Below the pieces are notes generated by a model. It saw only the letters and a list, made by a program, of their open reading frames with translations. It did no database searches and had not been told where the DNA came from. Position numbers and translations under genes: made by a program. This document shows, in pieces, positions 38,441 through 48,461 of a stretch of 64,000 bases of DNA; position 1 is the stretch's first letter, and every line of letters begins with the position of its first letter. The DNA lies in the NCBI RefSeq assembly GCF_902498825.1, contig NZ_LR701459.1, positions 3,147,890-3,211,889 of the forward strand, given 5' to 3'. Source of the DNA: Rhizobium sp. EC-SD404 (GTDB taxonomy: Bacteria > Pseudomonadota > Alphaproteobacteria > Rhizobiales > Rhizobiaceae).

Positions 38441-39508
38441 ATGCGTAATCCGTATTTTATACTCGGCGTCCAGCCGGATGCCGGGAAAGATGAGATCAAG
38501 AGCGCCTTCCGGCGGCTCGCCATGGCATTTCATCCGGACCAGAATCCCGGGGATTTCGGTGCGCAGGAGCGCTTCTCCGAAATCAACGCGGCCTACCAGA
38601 TCCTCGGCAATCCCGACCGCCGCCGCGAATTCGACGAAGGGCTCATCGATGCGCGCGGACGCAGGCGGCCAGCCAGCGCTGCGGGCAAGCGAACCGCCGA
38701 CCCGTTCGCCGCATCCGACATCAACCGCCGCCGGCCCGAGCCTCAGGAACGGCCCGAAGACATCGCGGAACGCATCTTCGGCGAGGCCTTCCAGCAGGCA
38801 AAGCCTGCCGCCGATGCAGCGCGGGCTGCAGGACGCACGACCATCAACGATGCGCCGGGGATCGACGACGTGCCGCTGGACGGCGCGCCTGCCGAGCCGC
38901 GCACCGAAAAAGCCACCCCCGCTCGGCCGCAGCGCAGCTGGTCGCTCTTCGATCGCGCCCTGAAACCGCTTTTCGGCCTGATGACGCCACGTGACGAAAC
39001 CAGAACGAGCGACAGCCACACGCGGCTCGAGGTGCCTCTGACAACGATCATCAATGGCGGCGAGCACGACGTGCGACGCAGCGATGGATCGATGGCCTCG
39101 GTGAAGGTTCCGCGTGGCACGATTGAAGGCGACATCATCCGCGTCCCCGGCCAGGGTGACGGGTCGGAGGCCGGCGGGCGTGGCGATCTCTGCGTCGCGA
39201 TCGTCTACGAAAAGCACGAGCGGTTCCGCAGCGACGGCCGCGACCTTGTTCTCGCTGTGCCACTCAACCTGGATCAGGCCGTCTTCGGCGTGACGTTGAG
39301 CGTCGAAAGCCTCGACGGGCCCGCGACGATCAAGATCGATCCTTGGTCGGATTCCGCCGCCAGCATCCGCGTGACCGGTCGGGGACTGCCGACCAATGGC
39401 GGTGCGCGCGGCGATCTCGTCTGCGAGCTGCGGCTGATGCTGCCGGCTGAAACGGATGAAAAGCTGACCGATCTTCTGCGCATGCAACGGGGCGCCTGGT
39501 TCGTCTGA
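38441..39508 (+). CDS. DnaJ-class chaperone without zinc finger (CbpA-like)
   Basis: 355 aa Hsp40 co-chaperone. Seen: J domain at residues 1-65 with MRNPYFILGV, FHPDQNP (the HPD that stimulates DnaK) and YQILGNPDRRREFD; a long Pro/Ala/Arg-rich linker (about 70-190); and the DnaJ C-terminal substrate domain with TIINGGEHDVR, VKVPRGTIEGDIIRVPGQG and VTGRGLP. The Cys-rich zinc module is missing, as in CbpA. The ATG at 38441 has GGAAG upstream; an ATG at 38426 would add five residues. fabI follows after 98 nt. Confidence 0.9.
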   Translation: MRNPYFILGVQPDAGKDEIKSAFRRLAMAFHPDQNPGDFGAQERFSEINAAYQILGNPDRRREFDEGLIDARGRRRPASAAGKRTADPFAASDINRRRPEPQERPEDIAERIFGEAFQQAKPAADAARAAGRTTINDAPGIDDVPLDGAPAEPRTEKATPARPQRSWSLFDRALKPLFGLMTPRDETRTSDSHTRLEVPLTTIINGGEHDVRRSDGSMASVKVPRGTIEGDIIRVPGQGDGSEAGGRGDLCVAIVYEKHERFRSDGRDLVLAVPLNLDQAVFGVTLSVESLDGPATIKIDPWSDSAASIRVTGRGLPTNGGARGDLVCELRLMLPAETDEKLTDLLRMQRGAWFV

Positions 39509-39546
39509 ACGGCGAAAACCGCCCCGGGATAGCGTGCAGCGCTCCC

Positions 39547-39575
39547 TTGAACCATCGGAAGGCCTGTGCAATAGG
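39547..39575 (+). promoter_or_regulatory. Possible sigma70-type promoter of fabI
   Basis: TTGAAC, 17 nt, AATAGG, ending 32 nt before the fabI ATG. The -35 is good for alphaproteobacteria, the -10 moderate. Confidence 0.4.
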
Positions 39576-39606
39576 CTCTCGCACTTGGAAAGCCGAGGAG
39601 AGAGAC

Positions 39607-40425
39607 ATGGATCAGGCAACGGGGCTGATGCGCGGTAAGCGCGGCGTCATAATGGGCCTCGCCAACAACCGCTCGATTGCCTGGGGCATTGCGAAGACCT
39701 TGGCGGAGAACGGTGCCGAAATCGCACTCACCTACCAGGGCGACGCGCTGCGCAAGCGAGTCGAGCCCCTGGCGGCAGAGCTTGGCGCGATCGTCGCCGG
39801 CCATTGCGATGTTGCAGATGAAGAGACGATCGATGCCGTTTTCGCCGAAATCGAACGCCAGTGGGGCAAGATCGACTTCGTCGTCCACGCGATCGCATTT
39901 TCCGACAAGGACGAGCTGACCGGCCGCTACCTGGAAACGTCGCGTTCCAACTTTGCGCGCACGATGGATATCTCCGTCTATTCGCTGACGGCGGTGACCA
40001 AGCGCGCCGAAAAGATGATGAATGACGGCGGCTCGATCGTCACGCTCACCTATTACGGCGCCGAAAAGGTCATGCCGCACTACAACGTCATGGGTGTCGC
40101 CAAGGCAGCGCTCGAGGCGAGCGTGCGTTATCTCGCAGTCGACCTCGGCAATCGCGGCATCCGCGTCAACGCGATCTCGGCTGGACCGATCAAGACGCTC
40201 GCCGCGTCCGGGATCGGCGACTTCCGCTATATTCTCAAGTGGAACGAGTACAACGCGCCACTGAAGCGGACGGTCACGATCGAAGAAGTCGGGCGCTCGG
40301 CGCTTTACCTCCTTTCGGACCTTTCGACGGCCGTCACGGGCGAGATCCACCATGTCGACATGGGCTATCACACCGTCGGCATGAAGGCGGTCGATGCGCC
40401 GGACATTTCCGTCGTCAAGGACTGA
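39607..40425 (+). CDS. fabI: Enoyl-[acyl-carrier-protein] reductase (NADH)
   Basis: Last reduction of each fatty-acid elongation cycle. 272 aa short-chain dehydrogenase fold. Seen: Gly-rich nucleotide site GVIMGLANNRSIAWGIAK (FabI-specific), CDVADEE, VVHAIAFSDKDEL, and the catalytic pair Tyr159 and Lys166 in YNVMGVAK (Y-x6-K). AGPIKTLAASGI follows. The ATG at 39607 has GAGGAGAG upstream; the frame open to 39547 is not used. The histidine phosphatase gene begins 25 nt later. Confidence 0.96.
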   Translation: MDQATGLMRGKRGVIMGLANNRSIAWGIAKTLAENGAEIALTYQGDALRKRVEPLAAELGAIVAGHCDVADEETIDAVFAEIERQWGKIDFVVHAIAFSDKDELTGRYLETSRSNFARTMDISVYSLTAVTKRAEKMMNDGGSIVTLTYYGAEKVMPHYNVMGVAKAALEASVRYLAVDLGNRGIRVNAISAGPIKTLAASGIGDFRYILKWNEYNAPLKRTVTIEEVGRSALYLLSDLSTAVTGEIHHVDMGYHTVGMKAVDAPDISVVKD

Positions 40426-40450
40426 GCATCCCCTGCCACGAGGCCGTGAC

Positions 40451-41050
40451 GTGCTGATTTATGCCATCCGCCACGGCCAGACGGACTGGAATGCCGAGGA
40501 TCGTTTCCAGGGTGCCCGCGACATTCCGTTGAACGATGTCGGGCGCGCCCAGGCGCGGGGCAATGGCCGGCGGCTCGCCGAGGAACTCGGCAGCGCAATC
40601 ACCGATTTCGACTTCGTCGCAAGCCCGCTCGGGCGAACCCGCGAGACGATGGAGCTGATCCGCGCGGAACTCGGTTTGCCGGTCTCGGACTACCGAACGG
40701 ACGATCGCATCATCGAAGTCTGTTTCGGCGAATGGGAGACCCGCACGCTCGAGGAACTCTCGCTCGATCAGGCCGACGCCGTCGCACAGCGCGATGCCGA
40801 CAAATGGCATTTCATTCCGCCTGGAAGTGACGCCGAGAGCTACGAAATCCTGTCCTGGCGCGTTGCGTCCTGGCTTTCGACCGTCGAGCGTCCGACGATC
40901 TGCGTCTGCCATGGCGGCGTCATCCGTTCGCTGTTCAAGCTGGTCGGCCAGTTGCCCGCCGAGGATGCGGTGGTCATGCCGGTGCATCAGGACCGCATCG
41001 CGCTCATCAAGGACAAATCCGCATCCTGGCTGCCCGTCGCCGGTGGTTGA
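40451..41050 (+). CDS. Histidine phosphatase family protein
   Basis: 199 aa. Seen: the RHG motif in AIRHGQTDWN with the phosphorylated His, RFQGARDIPLNDVGRAQA, SPLGRTRETMEL, the acid-base Glu region FGEWETRTLEEL, and CHGGVIRSLF with the second His. This is the phosphoglycerate mutase-like branch 1; substrate cannot be told, and a simple phosphatase is more likely than a mutase. Start GTG at 40451. It sits between fabI and aroC as in many Hyphomicrobiales. Confidence 0.9.
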   Translation: MLIYAIRHGQTDWNAEDRFQGARDIPLNDVGRAQARGNGRRLAEELGSAITDFDFVASPLGRTRETMELIRAELGLPVSDYRTDDRIIEVCFGEWETRTLEELSLDQADAVAQRDADKWHFIPPGSDAESYEILSWRVASWLSTVERPTICVCHGGVIRSLFKLVGQLPAEDAVVMPVHQDRIALIKDKSASWLPVAGG

Positions 41051-41160
41051 CGCTGCGGCACCCGCCCTGCTCCCATTTACCGTGCGGCCGACGTTTGCGC
41101 ATGGGCAAGGCATGGGTTAGATCAAGCTCCGCTTTCTCTTGAGATGCACCCGGGCACCCC

Positions 41161-42273
41161 ATGTCGCACAACACTTTCGGCCATCTTTTCCGCGTGACAA
41201 CCTTTGGCGAGAGCCACGGCGTCGCGCTTGGATGCGTGGTCGATGGTTGCCCGCCCGGCCTCAAGTTCACGCTCGCGGAACTCCAGCACTGGCTCGACAA
41301 GCGTAAGCCGGGACAATCGCGGTTCGTGACGCAACGCCGCGAGGACGACGTGGTGAAGGTCCTGTCCGGCGTCATGCCGCAGGAAGACAGGTTCACCTTC
41401 CTCACCACCGGCACGCCGATCGCGCTCGTCATCGAGAACACCGATCAGCGCTCGAAGGATTATTCGGAGATTTCCCGCCAATACCGGCCGGGTCATGCCG
41501 ATTACACCTACGACGTCAAATACGGCGTGCGCGACTATCGCGGTGGCGGGCGCTCGTCGGCACGCGAAACGGCGGCACGGGTGGCAGCCGGCGGCATCGC
41601 CCGCAAGGTCCTGCCCGACGTGCGGTTTCGTGGCGCGCTCGTCCAGATCGGCGATCGTCCGATCAACCGGCGCAACTGGGACTGGGATTGCATCGACAAC
41701 AACCCGTTCTTCGCGCCCGACCCGGAGATCGTGCCGGTCTGGGAAGCCTATCTCGACGAGGTCCGCAAGGCCGGCTCATCGGTCGGCGCCATCATCGAGG
41801 TTGTGGCCGAAGGCGTGCCGGCCGGGCTCGGCGCTCCGATCTACGCCAAGCTCGACCAGGACATCTGCGCTGGGCTGATGTCGATCAACGCCGTCAAGGG
41901 CGTGGAAATCGGCAACGGCTTTCTGGCAGCGACGATCCGCGGAGAAGACAATGCCGATGAAATGCGCATCGGGCCGGATGGCAAGCCGATTTTCCTTTCC
42001 AATCACGCTGGCGGCATTCTCGGCGGCATTTCCACCGGCCAGCCGATCGTGGCGCGCTTCGCCGTGAAGCCGACGTCGTCGATCCTGAACGAGCGCCGCA
42101 GCATCGATGCCGACGGCAACGAAGTCGATATCCGCACCAAGGGTCGCCATGACCCATGCGTGGGGATTCGCGCCGTTCCGATCGGCGAGGCCATGCTCGC
42201 CTGCACGATCGCCGATCACTATCTCAGGGACCGAGGACAGACCGGCCAGTCGAGACTTGTCACTGACGACTGA
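41161..42273 (+). CDS. aroC: Chorismate synthase
   Basis: Makes chorismate from EPSP with reduced FMN; last step of the shikimate pathway. 370 aa. Seen: N-terminal [65 protein letters not shown], the end of this signature with basic FMN contacts, and [28 protein letters not shown] and [14 protein letters not shown]. Complete and typical. It lies 110 nt after the phosphatase and 48 nt before the ribB gene. Confidence 0.98.
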   Translation: MSHNTFGHLFRVTTFGESHGVALGCVVDGCPPGLKFTLAELQHWLDKRKPGQSRFVTQRREDDVVKVLSGVMPQEDRFTFLTTGTPIALVIENTDQRSKDYSEISRQYRPGHADYTYDVKYGVRDYRGGGRSSARETAARVAAGGIARKVLPDVRFRGALVQIGDRPINRRNWDWDCIDNNPFFAPDPEIVPVWEAYLDEVRKAGSSVGAIIEVVAEGVPAGLGAPIYAKLDQDICAGLMSINAVKGVEIGNGFLAATIRGEDNADEMRIGPDGKPIFLSNHAGGILGGISTGQPIVARFAVKPTSSILNERRSIDADGNEVDIRTKGRHDPCVGIRAVPIGEAMLACTIADHYLRDRGQTGQSRLVTDD

Positions 42274-42321
42274 GCCCCTCCGCCACAAGGGTTGCGTCCA
42301 TACGCTTGCTAGGAACACTTC

Positions 42322-43419
42322 ATGCCATACGATCAAAAACGAGTTGTCGAAGCGCTGCGCGCCTTCGAAGCCGGTGAAATCGTCGTCGTCACCGACGATG
42401 ACGGGCGCGAAAACGAGGGCGACCTGATCGTCGCCGCGGTGCATTGCACACCCGAGAAGATGGCCTTCATCGTGCGCCACACATCCGGTATCGTCTGCAC
42501 GCCGATGACCCGCGAGGACGCCAAGCGTTTCAATCTCGGGCCGATGGTCGCAGAAAACGATGCGCCGCACACGACGGCCTTCACGGTCTCGGTGGACTAC
42601 AAGCACGGCACGACGACGGGGATTTCGGCCGACGACCGGACCCTGACGGCACGCAACCTCGCCAATCCCAACGCCGGCGCCTCGGATTTCGTGCGGCCCG
42701 GCCACATCTTCCCGCTGGTCGCACGCGAAGGCGGGGTGCTGATGCGCTCCGGCCATACGGAAGCGGCGGTGGACCTCTGCAAGCTGGCCGGCCTTCCCCC
42801 GATCGGCGTCATCTGCGAACTCGTCAACGACGACGGCACCGTCATGCGTGGCCCGCAGGTGGAGGCGTTCGCACAGGACAAGGGCCTCAAGCAGGTCTCC
42901 GTCGCCGATCTGATTGCCTATCGGCAGCGCAAGGAAACACTCGTCAAGCAGAACGCCACCTTCCCGATCGAGACGCCGCACGGGCGCGCGGTCGCGCACT
43001 CCTATTCGCTGCCCTGGGACCCAATGCATCACCTCGCCATCGTCTTCGGCGACATTCGCGACGGCGAGGACGTGCCGGTGCGGCTTCAGGTCGGATCCGT
43101 GCAGGACGTGTTCGGCATGCCGCGGCCCATTGATACCTACATGGAGCGCGTTGCCGCTCACGGACGTGGCGTGATCGTCTATCTTCGCGAAGGATCGGTC
43201 GGCGTCGGCCACCAGAATTCGGGACGCGCAGCGCTCGGCATCGAAGAACATGACGAAGCGAAGGCCCGCGAGAACGAATGGCTGGAAATCGGCCTCGGCG
43301 CCCAGATCCTGAAGGACCTCGGCATCACGTCGATCCGCCTGCTCGCCTCGCGCGAACGGCACTATGTCGGGCTAGAAGGCTTCGGCATCGCCATCACAGA
43401 GACAGAAATCTGCTCTTGA
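42322..43419 (+). CDS. ribB: DHBP synthase with degenerate GTP cyclohydrolase II domain (RibBX-type)
   Basis: 365 aa. N-terminal half (1-205) is 3,4-dihydroxy-2-butanone-4-phosphate synthase, which makes the four-carbon precursor of riboflavin: [14 protein letters not shown] (Glu30, Glu32), [39 protein letters not shown] and GHTEAAVDL are all intact. The C-terminal half (about 209-365) has the RibA fold, but where RibA has its three zinc Cys (ECLTGD...CDCG) this protein reads [12 protein letters not shown] with none, so cyclohydrolase activity is very unlikely. Such fusions occur in other alphaproteobacteria. A functional ribA must be elsewhere. No FMN riboswitch fits in the 48-nt gap upstream. 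Confidence 0.93.
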   Translation: MPYDQKRVVEALRAFEAGEIVVVTDDDGRENEGDLIVAAVHCTPEKMAFIVRHTSGIVCTPMTREDAKRFNLGPMVAENDAPHTTAFTVSVDYKHGTTTGISADDRTLTARNLANPNAGASDFVRPGHIFPLVAREGGVLMRSGHTEAAVDLCKLAGLPPIGVICELVNDDGTVMRGPQVEAFAQDKGLKQVSVADLIAYRQRKETLVKQNATFPIETPHGRAVAHSYSLPWDPMHHLAIVFGDIRDGEDVPVRLQVGSVQDVFGMPRPIDTYMERVAAHGRGVIVYLREGSVGVGHQNSGRAALGIEEHDEAKARENEWLEIGLGAQILKDLGITSIRLLASRERHYVGLEGFGIAITETEICS

Positions 43420-43441
43420 TCACACCCCGGGGAAGCGCGTC

Positions 43442-44371
43442 ATGACGACCAAGCTTTATACGAGCCCGATCTTCCTGGAGCATCTGGTGCCCGCCGGGCA
43501 TCCCGAACGCCCAGACCGCCTTCGGGCAGTGGCCGCGGCGCTGGAGCATGAGAACTTCGATGCCCTCGTCCGGGTCGAGGCTCCGCTGGCGCCGGAAGAA
43601 GCGGTCCTGCTCGCCCATCCCGAGACCTATCTGAACCGGGTTCGCGGCAGCATCCCCGAAGAGGGCATGACCCAGATCGATGCCGACACCCATGCGAGCC
43701 CGCGCAGCCTTGAGGCCGCGTTGACGGCCGTCGGCGCCGCGATGGCCGCTGTCGACGACGTGTTCACCAACAAGGCCGACAACGTCTTCGTCGCGTCGCG
43801 CCCGCCCGGCCACCACGCCGAAGCGGACAAGGCAATGGGCTTCTGCCTGTTCAACAATGCCGCTATCGCCGCCCGCCATGCCCAGCGCAAATATGGCTGC
43901 GACCGCGTCGCGATCATCGATTGGGACGTGCATCACGGAAACGGCACCCAGGACATCTTCTGGAACGACCCGTCGGTGCTTTATCTCTCGACCCACCAGA
44001 TGCCGCTCTACCCGGGCACCGGCGCGCTTGGGGAGACCGGCACGAAGGGCAATATCGTCAATGCCCCGCTCTCACCGAACGTGGGGGGCGATCATTTCCG
44101 CGAGGCGTTCAAATCGCGCATCCTGCCCGCGATCGAGGATGCGATGCCCGATCTGATCATCATTTCGGCTGGCTTCGACGCGCACCATCGCGACCCGCTG
44201 GCGCAGATCAACCTGGTTGCCGACGATTTCGACTGGGCGACTGCAAAGCTTATGGAGATTGCCGAACGCCACTCGGGCCACCGCATCGTCAGCCTGCTCG
44301 AGGGTGGCTATGATCTCGTGGGGCTGGCCGAGTCGGCGGCGATCCATATCCATCGACTGATGAAAGGATGA
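43442..44371 (+). CDS. Histone-deacetylase-family amidohydrolase
   Basis: 309 aa zinc enzyme of the class II HDAC / acetylpolyamine amidohydrolase family. Seen: [11 protein letters not shown] at the start, [19 protein letters not shown] with the catalytic His pair (124-125), [14 protein letters not shown] with zinc ligands Asp162 and His164, [14 protein letters not shown] with the third ligand Asp, and [12 protein letters not shown]. Bacterial substrates include acetylated polyamines, propionylated or other amides; not decidable here. The stop overlaps xseB (ATGA), so they are translationally coupled. Confidence 0.92.
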   Translation: MTTKLYTSPIFLEHLVPAGHPERPDRLRAVAAALEHENFDALVRVEAPLAPEEAVLLAHPETYLNRVRGSIPEEGMTQIDADTHASPRSLEAALTAVGAAMAAVDDVFTNKADNVFVASRPPGHHAEADKAMGFCLFNNAAIAARHAQRKYGCDRVAIIDWDVHHGNGTQDIFWNDPSVLYLSTHQMPLYPGTGALGETGTKGNIVNAPLSPNVGGDHFREAFKSRILPAIEDAMPDLIIISAGFDAHHRDPLAQINLVADDFDWATAKLMEIAERHSGHRIVSLLEGGYDLVGLAESAAIHIHRLMKG

Positions 44372-44631
44372 TCATGAACGCGCAACCGGATGCCATCACC
44401 GAAATCGCGGGATTGAGCTTCGAGCAGGCTCTGGCCGAACTGGAGCGCATCGTTTCGGATCTGGAACGGGGCGATGTTCCGCTCGATCGCTCGATCGCCA
44501 TCTATGAACGCGGCGAAGCCCTCAAGAAGCATTGCGAAACGCTGCTGAAGGCCGCCGAAGATCGCGTCGAGAAAATCCGGCTCGACCGGAACGGCAAGCC
44601 GACGGGCGTCGAGCCGCTGGACGACGCCTAA
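44368..44631 (+). CDS. xseB: Exodeoxyribonuclease VII small subunit
   Basis: 87 aa. Together with XseA forms the single-strand exonuclease VII. Seen: [21 protein letters not shown], split at the family consensus, [20 protein letters not shown], and a charged tail ending VEPLDDA. Two ATG (44368 and 44374) are possible; the first overlaps the HDAC-family stop. xseA is not in the window. A location between an HDAC-family gene and dxs is common in rhizobia; here a GGDEF-EAL gene is inserted on the other strand before dxs. Confidence 0.95.
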   Translation: MIMNAQPDAITEIAGLSFEQALAELERIVSDLERGDVPLDRSIAIYERGEALKKHCETLLKAAEDRVEKIRLDRNGKPTGVEPLDDA

Positions 44632-44660
44632 GCTTTTAAAGCTGCTGCTGGCTCACTTCG

Positions 44661-46181
44661 TTAGGAGGCTTCGGCAAGCACTCCGTCGACATTTGAAAGA
44701 TCAATCTGTTCAAGCGGCTGCGGGCGGCAGATCGCGTAACCCTGGAAGCGATCGCAGCCGGCGGCCTTGGCCAGCTGGAAATCCTCGTCCGTCTCGATAC
44801 CTTCTGCCACGACCGACACGCCCTGGATCCGGCCGACTTCCGTGAGCGCAGAAACCAGCACCTGCGCAAGCCTGTCCTTGCCGAGATTGCTGATGTAGCT
44901 GCGATCGATCTTGATGACGTCGATCGGCAAAGTTTTCAGATAGTTGAAGCCACAATGTCCGGTGCCGAAATCGTCGAGCGCCAGGCGGATGCCCATGGCG
45001 CGCAATTTGTTCAGCCTGCGCAGCACATCAGGCGTTGCGTCGGTCGCTGCCGTTTCGGTGATTTCATAGACGATGCGCTGCGGGGCGCAGCCTGTCTGTT
45101 GGAGAACCCGCTCGGTCATGGCCACCAGATTGTCGCGCTTCAATTGCTCACCCGAGACGTTGATGCTGACATTCAGGTGCCCGAGCCGAGCCAGATCCTG
45201 ACAGGCGCGGGTAAAGACCCACTCGCCCAGGAGATCGATCAATGTCGATGATTCCGCCACCGGAATGAATTCGATCGGAGGAATAAGGCCGCGCACGGGA
45301 TGGCGCCAGCGCACCAACGCTTCGAAGCCTTTCACCTGCTTTTGAGCATCGACCACGGGCTGGTAGTGCAATTCGAGATGGTCGAGATAGATCGCAGCTC
45401 GCAGCTCGCGCTGGAGATACCGAACGCGGCGGCGATCCTGCAGCATGGACTCCTCGAACGTCGTCGCGTGCCCGCGTCCTGCCGATTTGCTCGCGTAAAG
45501 CGCCAGGTCTGCATTCTGGAAAAGCCCGCTTGCATCATGGGCACGATCAATCGACGTGGCAGTGCCGATCGAAACGCTGAGGGCGATGTCGTGCCCTGCG
45601 TGCCTGAAGGGTTTTGCGATTAGTTGCAGCAGGGACGCAGTCTGGCGCGCGATTTCGTCCTCGGAGGTGCCAATGAAGAGGATCGCGAATTCGTCGCCGC
45701 CCAGCCGCCCGACTTGGCCCGTCTTGAACTGATGGCGAAGGCAATTGCTGAGATGAACAAGCGCTGCATCGCCCGCCGGATGTCCGAGCGTGTCGTTGAG
45801 CTGCTTGAAATGATCGATGTCGATCAGCATCAGGGTTACAGGCGCGCCTGTCTTGATCCGCACTGCCTGGTCCAGGCATTCCATGAAATGCCGTCGCGCT
45901 ACCGCACCGGTCATGACATCGCTTTCCATCATGCGCTGCCGCTCGCCATCGGCGATGTGCGCATGCTCCAGCTTGCGGTAGACACCGCGCCTTGCATGAT
46001 GAAGCGTGAACATGGAAAAGCCCACCGCCGCCATCGCGGCTGCCGAGGTCGCCACGATGGAACCGGTAGCATCGGCAGATAGGGCGATGGCTGATGTGGC
46101 CGACAATGCCCCCAGAAGTGAAAACTGCGATACCAGATAGGATCGACGGCTCTGCCGTTGGATAGTTGCAATCAGTCCCAT
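44661..46181 (-). CDS. GGDEF-EAL cyclic-di-GMP enzyme, both sites intact
   Basis: 506 aa. Seen: two membrane helices in residues about 15-60 with almost no periplasmic part; a GGDEF domain with MLIDIDHFKQLNDTLGH and the intact signature RLGGDEFAILF (161-165), without the RxxD inhibitory site; and an EAL domain with FEALVRW (287-289), NVSGEQL, EITETAA, DDFGTGHCGFNYL, KIDRSYI, AEGIETDEDF and GYAICRP. Both cyclase and phosphodiesterase sites look usable; which dominates is unknown. There is no PAS or sensory domain. It converges on xseB with 29 nt between stops. Confidence 0.93.
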   Translation of the reverse strand: MGLIATIQRQSRRSYLVSQFSLLGALSATSAIALSADATGSIVATSAAAMAAVGFSMFTLHHARRGVYRKLEHAHIADGERQRMMESDVMTGAVARRHFMECLDQAVRIKTGAPVTLMLIDIDHFKQLNDTLGHPAGDAALVHLSNCLRHQFKTGQVGRLGGDEFAILFIGTSEDEIARQTASLLQLIAKPFRHAGHDIALSVSIGTATSIDRAHDASGLFQNADLALYASKSAGRGHATTFEESMLQDRRRVRYLQRELRAAIYLDHLELHYQPVVDAQKQVKGFEALVRWRHPVRGLIPPIEFIPVAESSTLIDLLGEWVFTRACQDLARLGHLNVSINVSGEQLKRDNLVAMTERVLQQTGCAPQRIVYEITETAATDATPDVLRRLNKLRAMGIRLALDDFGTGHCGFNYLKTLPIDVIKIDRSYISNLGKDRLAQVLVSALTEVGRIQGVSVVAEGIETDEDFQLAKAAGCDRFQGYAICRPQPLEQIDLSNVDGVLAEAS

Positions 46182-46504
46182 TGCGTCGGTCAGGCCCCGT
46201 TTAACTCAGCCTGTTCCTGCCTAGCGTCCAGACGTTAAGACCGGGTTGAAATACACTTTCCTGGTGCAATTGAATGGCACGCGCCGCCTGATCGCGGCTG
46301 TGGCGGCAGATTGCGGGACACATTTCCTCCTCCCCGGGGGATGCAAGTCACGCCCCGCCTCGCCATATCTGATGGAATTCACCCCTTTGCCGCAGCGGTG
46401 ACTTTGGTTAGTAACAACCTTTGCACCCGATCGGTCGCGGCGAGGCGGACCGAAACGACAACACCGGACACGGCCTGAAAGATGCCGTGCGGAACGAGGC
46501 CAGC
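46182..46504. other. Non-coding gap between the GGDEF-EAL gene and dxs
   Basis: 323 nt shared by two divergent genes. Open frames here are short, lack ribosome binding sites and have shadow-like composition. I see no TPP riboswitch, tRNA or long inverted repeat. It must hold both promoters, but I cannot place them. Confidence 0.6.
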
Positions 46505-48439
46505 GTGACGCAACTTCCCCATACCGCGAAACCGGAAACTCCGCTGCTCGACCGCGTGACATGGCCGGCCGACCTCAAGGCGATCGACGACCGCCAGATG
46601 CCGCAGCTTGCCAAGGAGCTTCGCGCGGAGATGGTCGATGCCGTTTCGGTCACGGGCGGACATCTCGGTGCCGGGTTGGGCGTGGTGGAACTGACGCTCG
46701 CCATCCACAAGGTGTTCGATACGCCGGAAGACCGCCTGATCTTCGATGTCGGCCATCAGTGCTATCCGCACAAGATCATCACCGGCCGGCGCGACCGCAT
46801 CCGCACGCTGCGCCAGGAAGACGGGCTTTCCGGTTTCACCAAGCGGGACGAGAGCGCCTACGACCCCTTCGGCGCCGCCCATTCCTCGACATCGATCTCG
46901 GCCGGCCTTGGTATGGCGGTCGCCAGCGACCTGACGGGCAAGAACCGGCACGTCATCGCCGTCATCGGCGACGGCGCGCTGTCAGCCGGCATGGCTTATG
47001 AAGCGCTGAACAATGCCGGCGCACTCGATGCGCGGCTCATCGTCATCCTCAACGACAACGACATGTCGATCGCGCCGCCGACCGGCGCCATGAGCGCCTA
47101 TCTGGCGCGTCTGGCGTCGGGCCGGACCTATATGGGCATCCGCGAATTCGGCAAGAAGCTGACGGCCTATCTCGGCCGATCGGTCGACCGCGCCATCACA
47201 CGCGCCGTCGAGCACGCCCGCGGCTACGTGACCGGTGGGACGCTGTTCGAGGAGATGGGCTTCTATCACATCGGCCCGATCGACGGTCATTCCTTCGACC
47301 ACCTGCTGCCTGTCCTGCGCAATGTGCGCGACAACGGGCGCGGGCCGGTGCTCATTCACGTCGTCACCCAGAAGGGCAAGGGCTACCCGCCGGCCGAAGC
47401 GGCTGCCGACAAATATCACGGCGTTTCCAAATTCGATGTGATCACCGGCACCCAGGCAAAAGCCAAACCGAATGCACCGAGCTACACGAACGTTTTTGCC
47501 GATGCTCTGATCGGCGAAGCGCGACAGGACGATCGGATCGTCGCGGTGACCGCCGCCATGCCGGACGGCACTGGGCTCGGCAAATTCGCCAATGAATTTG
47601 CTGCGCGTACTTTCGATGTCGGCATCGCCGAGCAACACGCCGTCACCTTCGCAGCCGGAATGGCGACGGAAGGGCTCAAGCCATTCGTGGCCATCTATTC
47701 GACATTCCTGCAGCGCGGCTACGACCAGGTCGTGCACGACGTTGCCATCCAGAACCTGCCAGTCCGCTTTGCCATCGACCGCGCCGGCTTCGTCGGTGCC
47801 GACGGCGCCACGCATGCCGGTTCCTTCGACACGACCTATCTGGCGACCCTGCCGGGCTTCGTCGTCATGGCGCCTGCCGATGAAGCCGAACTGAAGCACA
47901 TGGTGCGAACGGCTGCTGCCTATGACGACGGCCCGATCGCATTCCGCTATCCACGTGGCGAGGGTGTCGGGATCGAGATGCCTGAGCGTGGCGAGATCCT
48001 GCCGATCGGCAAGGGTCGCATCGTCAAGCAGGGCGCCAAGATCGCGCTTCTCTCGTTCGGGACACGGCTTGCAGACGCGCTGCTTGCGGCGGAAGACCTC
48101 GATGCCGCCGGCCTGTCGACGACGGTCGCCGATGCCCGCTTCTGCAAGCCGCTGGACGAAACGATGATCGCCGAGCTTGCATCCAAGCACGAGGTGCTGA
48201 TCACCATCGAGGAAGGCTCCGTCGGCGGCTTCGGCTCGCATGTGCTGCACTATCTGTCGAACGAAGGCCTGCTCGACAACGGGCTCAAGGTGCGTTCGCT
48301 CGTCATGCCCGACATCTTCATGGATCAGGCCAAGCCCGAGGTGATGGTCGCCAAGGCCGGGCTCGATCGCAAGGGCATCGTGGACACTGTCTTCCGGGCG
48401 CTCGGCCAGGATGACGTCGACCTTCCTGCGAAGGCCTGA
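46505..48439 (+). CDS. dxs: 1-deoxy-D-xylulose-5-phosphate synthase
   Basis: First enzyme of the MEP pathway: pyruvate + glyceraldehyde 3-phosphate to DXP, with thiamine diphosphate; feeds IspH in this window and thiamine/pyridoxal synthesis. 644 aa. Seen: [35 protein letters not shown], the ThDP motif [15 protein letters not shown]...[32 protein letters not shown] with the catalytic Glu, and [15 protein letters not shown]. The GTG at 46505, with GAGG 5 nt upstream, gives the usual start [17 protein letters not shown]; the frame to 46421 is not family-like. Confidence 0.97.
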   Translation: MTQLPHTAKPETPLLDRVTWPADLKAIDDRQMPQLAKELRAEMVDAVSVTGGHLGAGLGVVELTLAIHKVFDTPEDRLIFDVGHQCYPHKIITGRRDRIRTLRQEDGLSGFTKRDESAYDPFGAAHSSTSISAGLGMAVASDLTGKNRHVIAVIGDGALSAGMAYEALNNAGALDARLIVILNDNDMSIAPPTGAMSAYLARLASGRTYMGIREFGKKLTAYLGRSVDRAITRAVEHARGYVTGGTLFEEMGFYHIGPIDGHSFDHLLPVLRNVRDNGRGPVLIHVVTQKGKGYPPAEAAADKYHGVSKFDVITGTQAKAKPNAPSYTNVFADALIGEARQDDRIVAVTAAMPDGTGLGKFANEFAARTFDVGIAEQHAVTFAAGMATEGLKPFVAIYSTFLQRGYDQVVHDVAIQNLPVRFAIDRAGFVGADGATHAGSFDTTYLATLPGFVVMAPADEAELKHMVRTAAAYDDGPIAFRYPRGEGVGIEMPERGEILPIGKGRIVKQGAKIALLSFGTRLADALLAAEDLDAAGLSTTVADARFCKPLDETMIAELASKHEVLITIEEGSVGGFGSHVLHYLSNEGLLDNGLKVRSLVMPDIFMDQAKPEVMVAKAGLDRKGIVDTVFRALGQDDVDLPAKA

Positions 48440-48461
48440 TCGCCTTCAGCGAGCTTAGCTC

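Noticed and set aside
42274..42321. Possible FMN riboswitch before the ribB gene
   Set aside because: The gap is only 48 nt, too short for an RFN element, and shows no matching conserved segments.
41776..43362. 528-aa minus-strand frame
   Set aside because: Antisense to aroC and ribB, with shadow composition.
46982..48250. 422-aa minus-strand frame
   Set aside because: Antisense to dxs, which has complete ThDP motifs.
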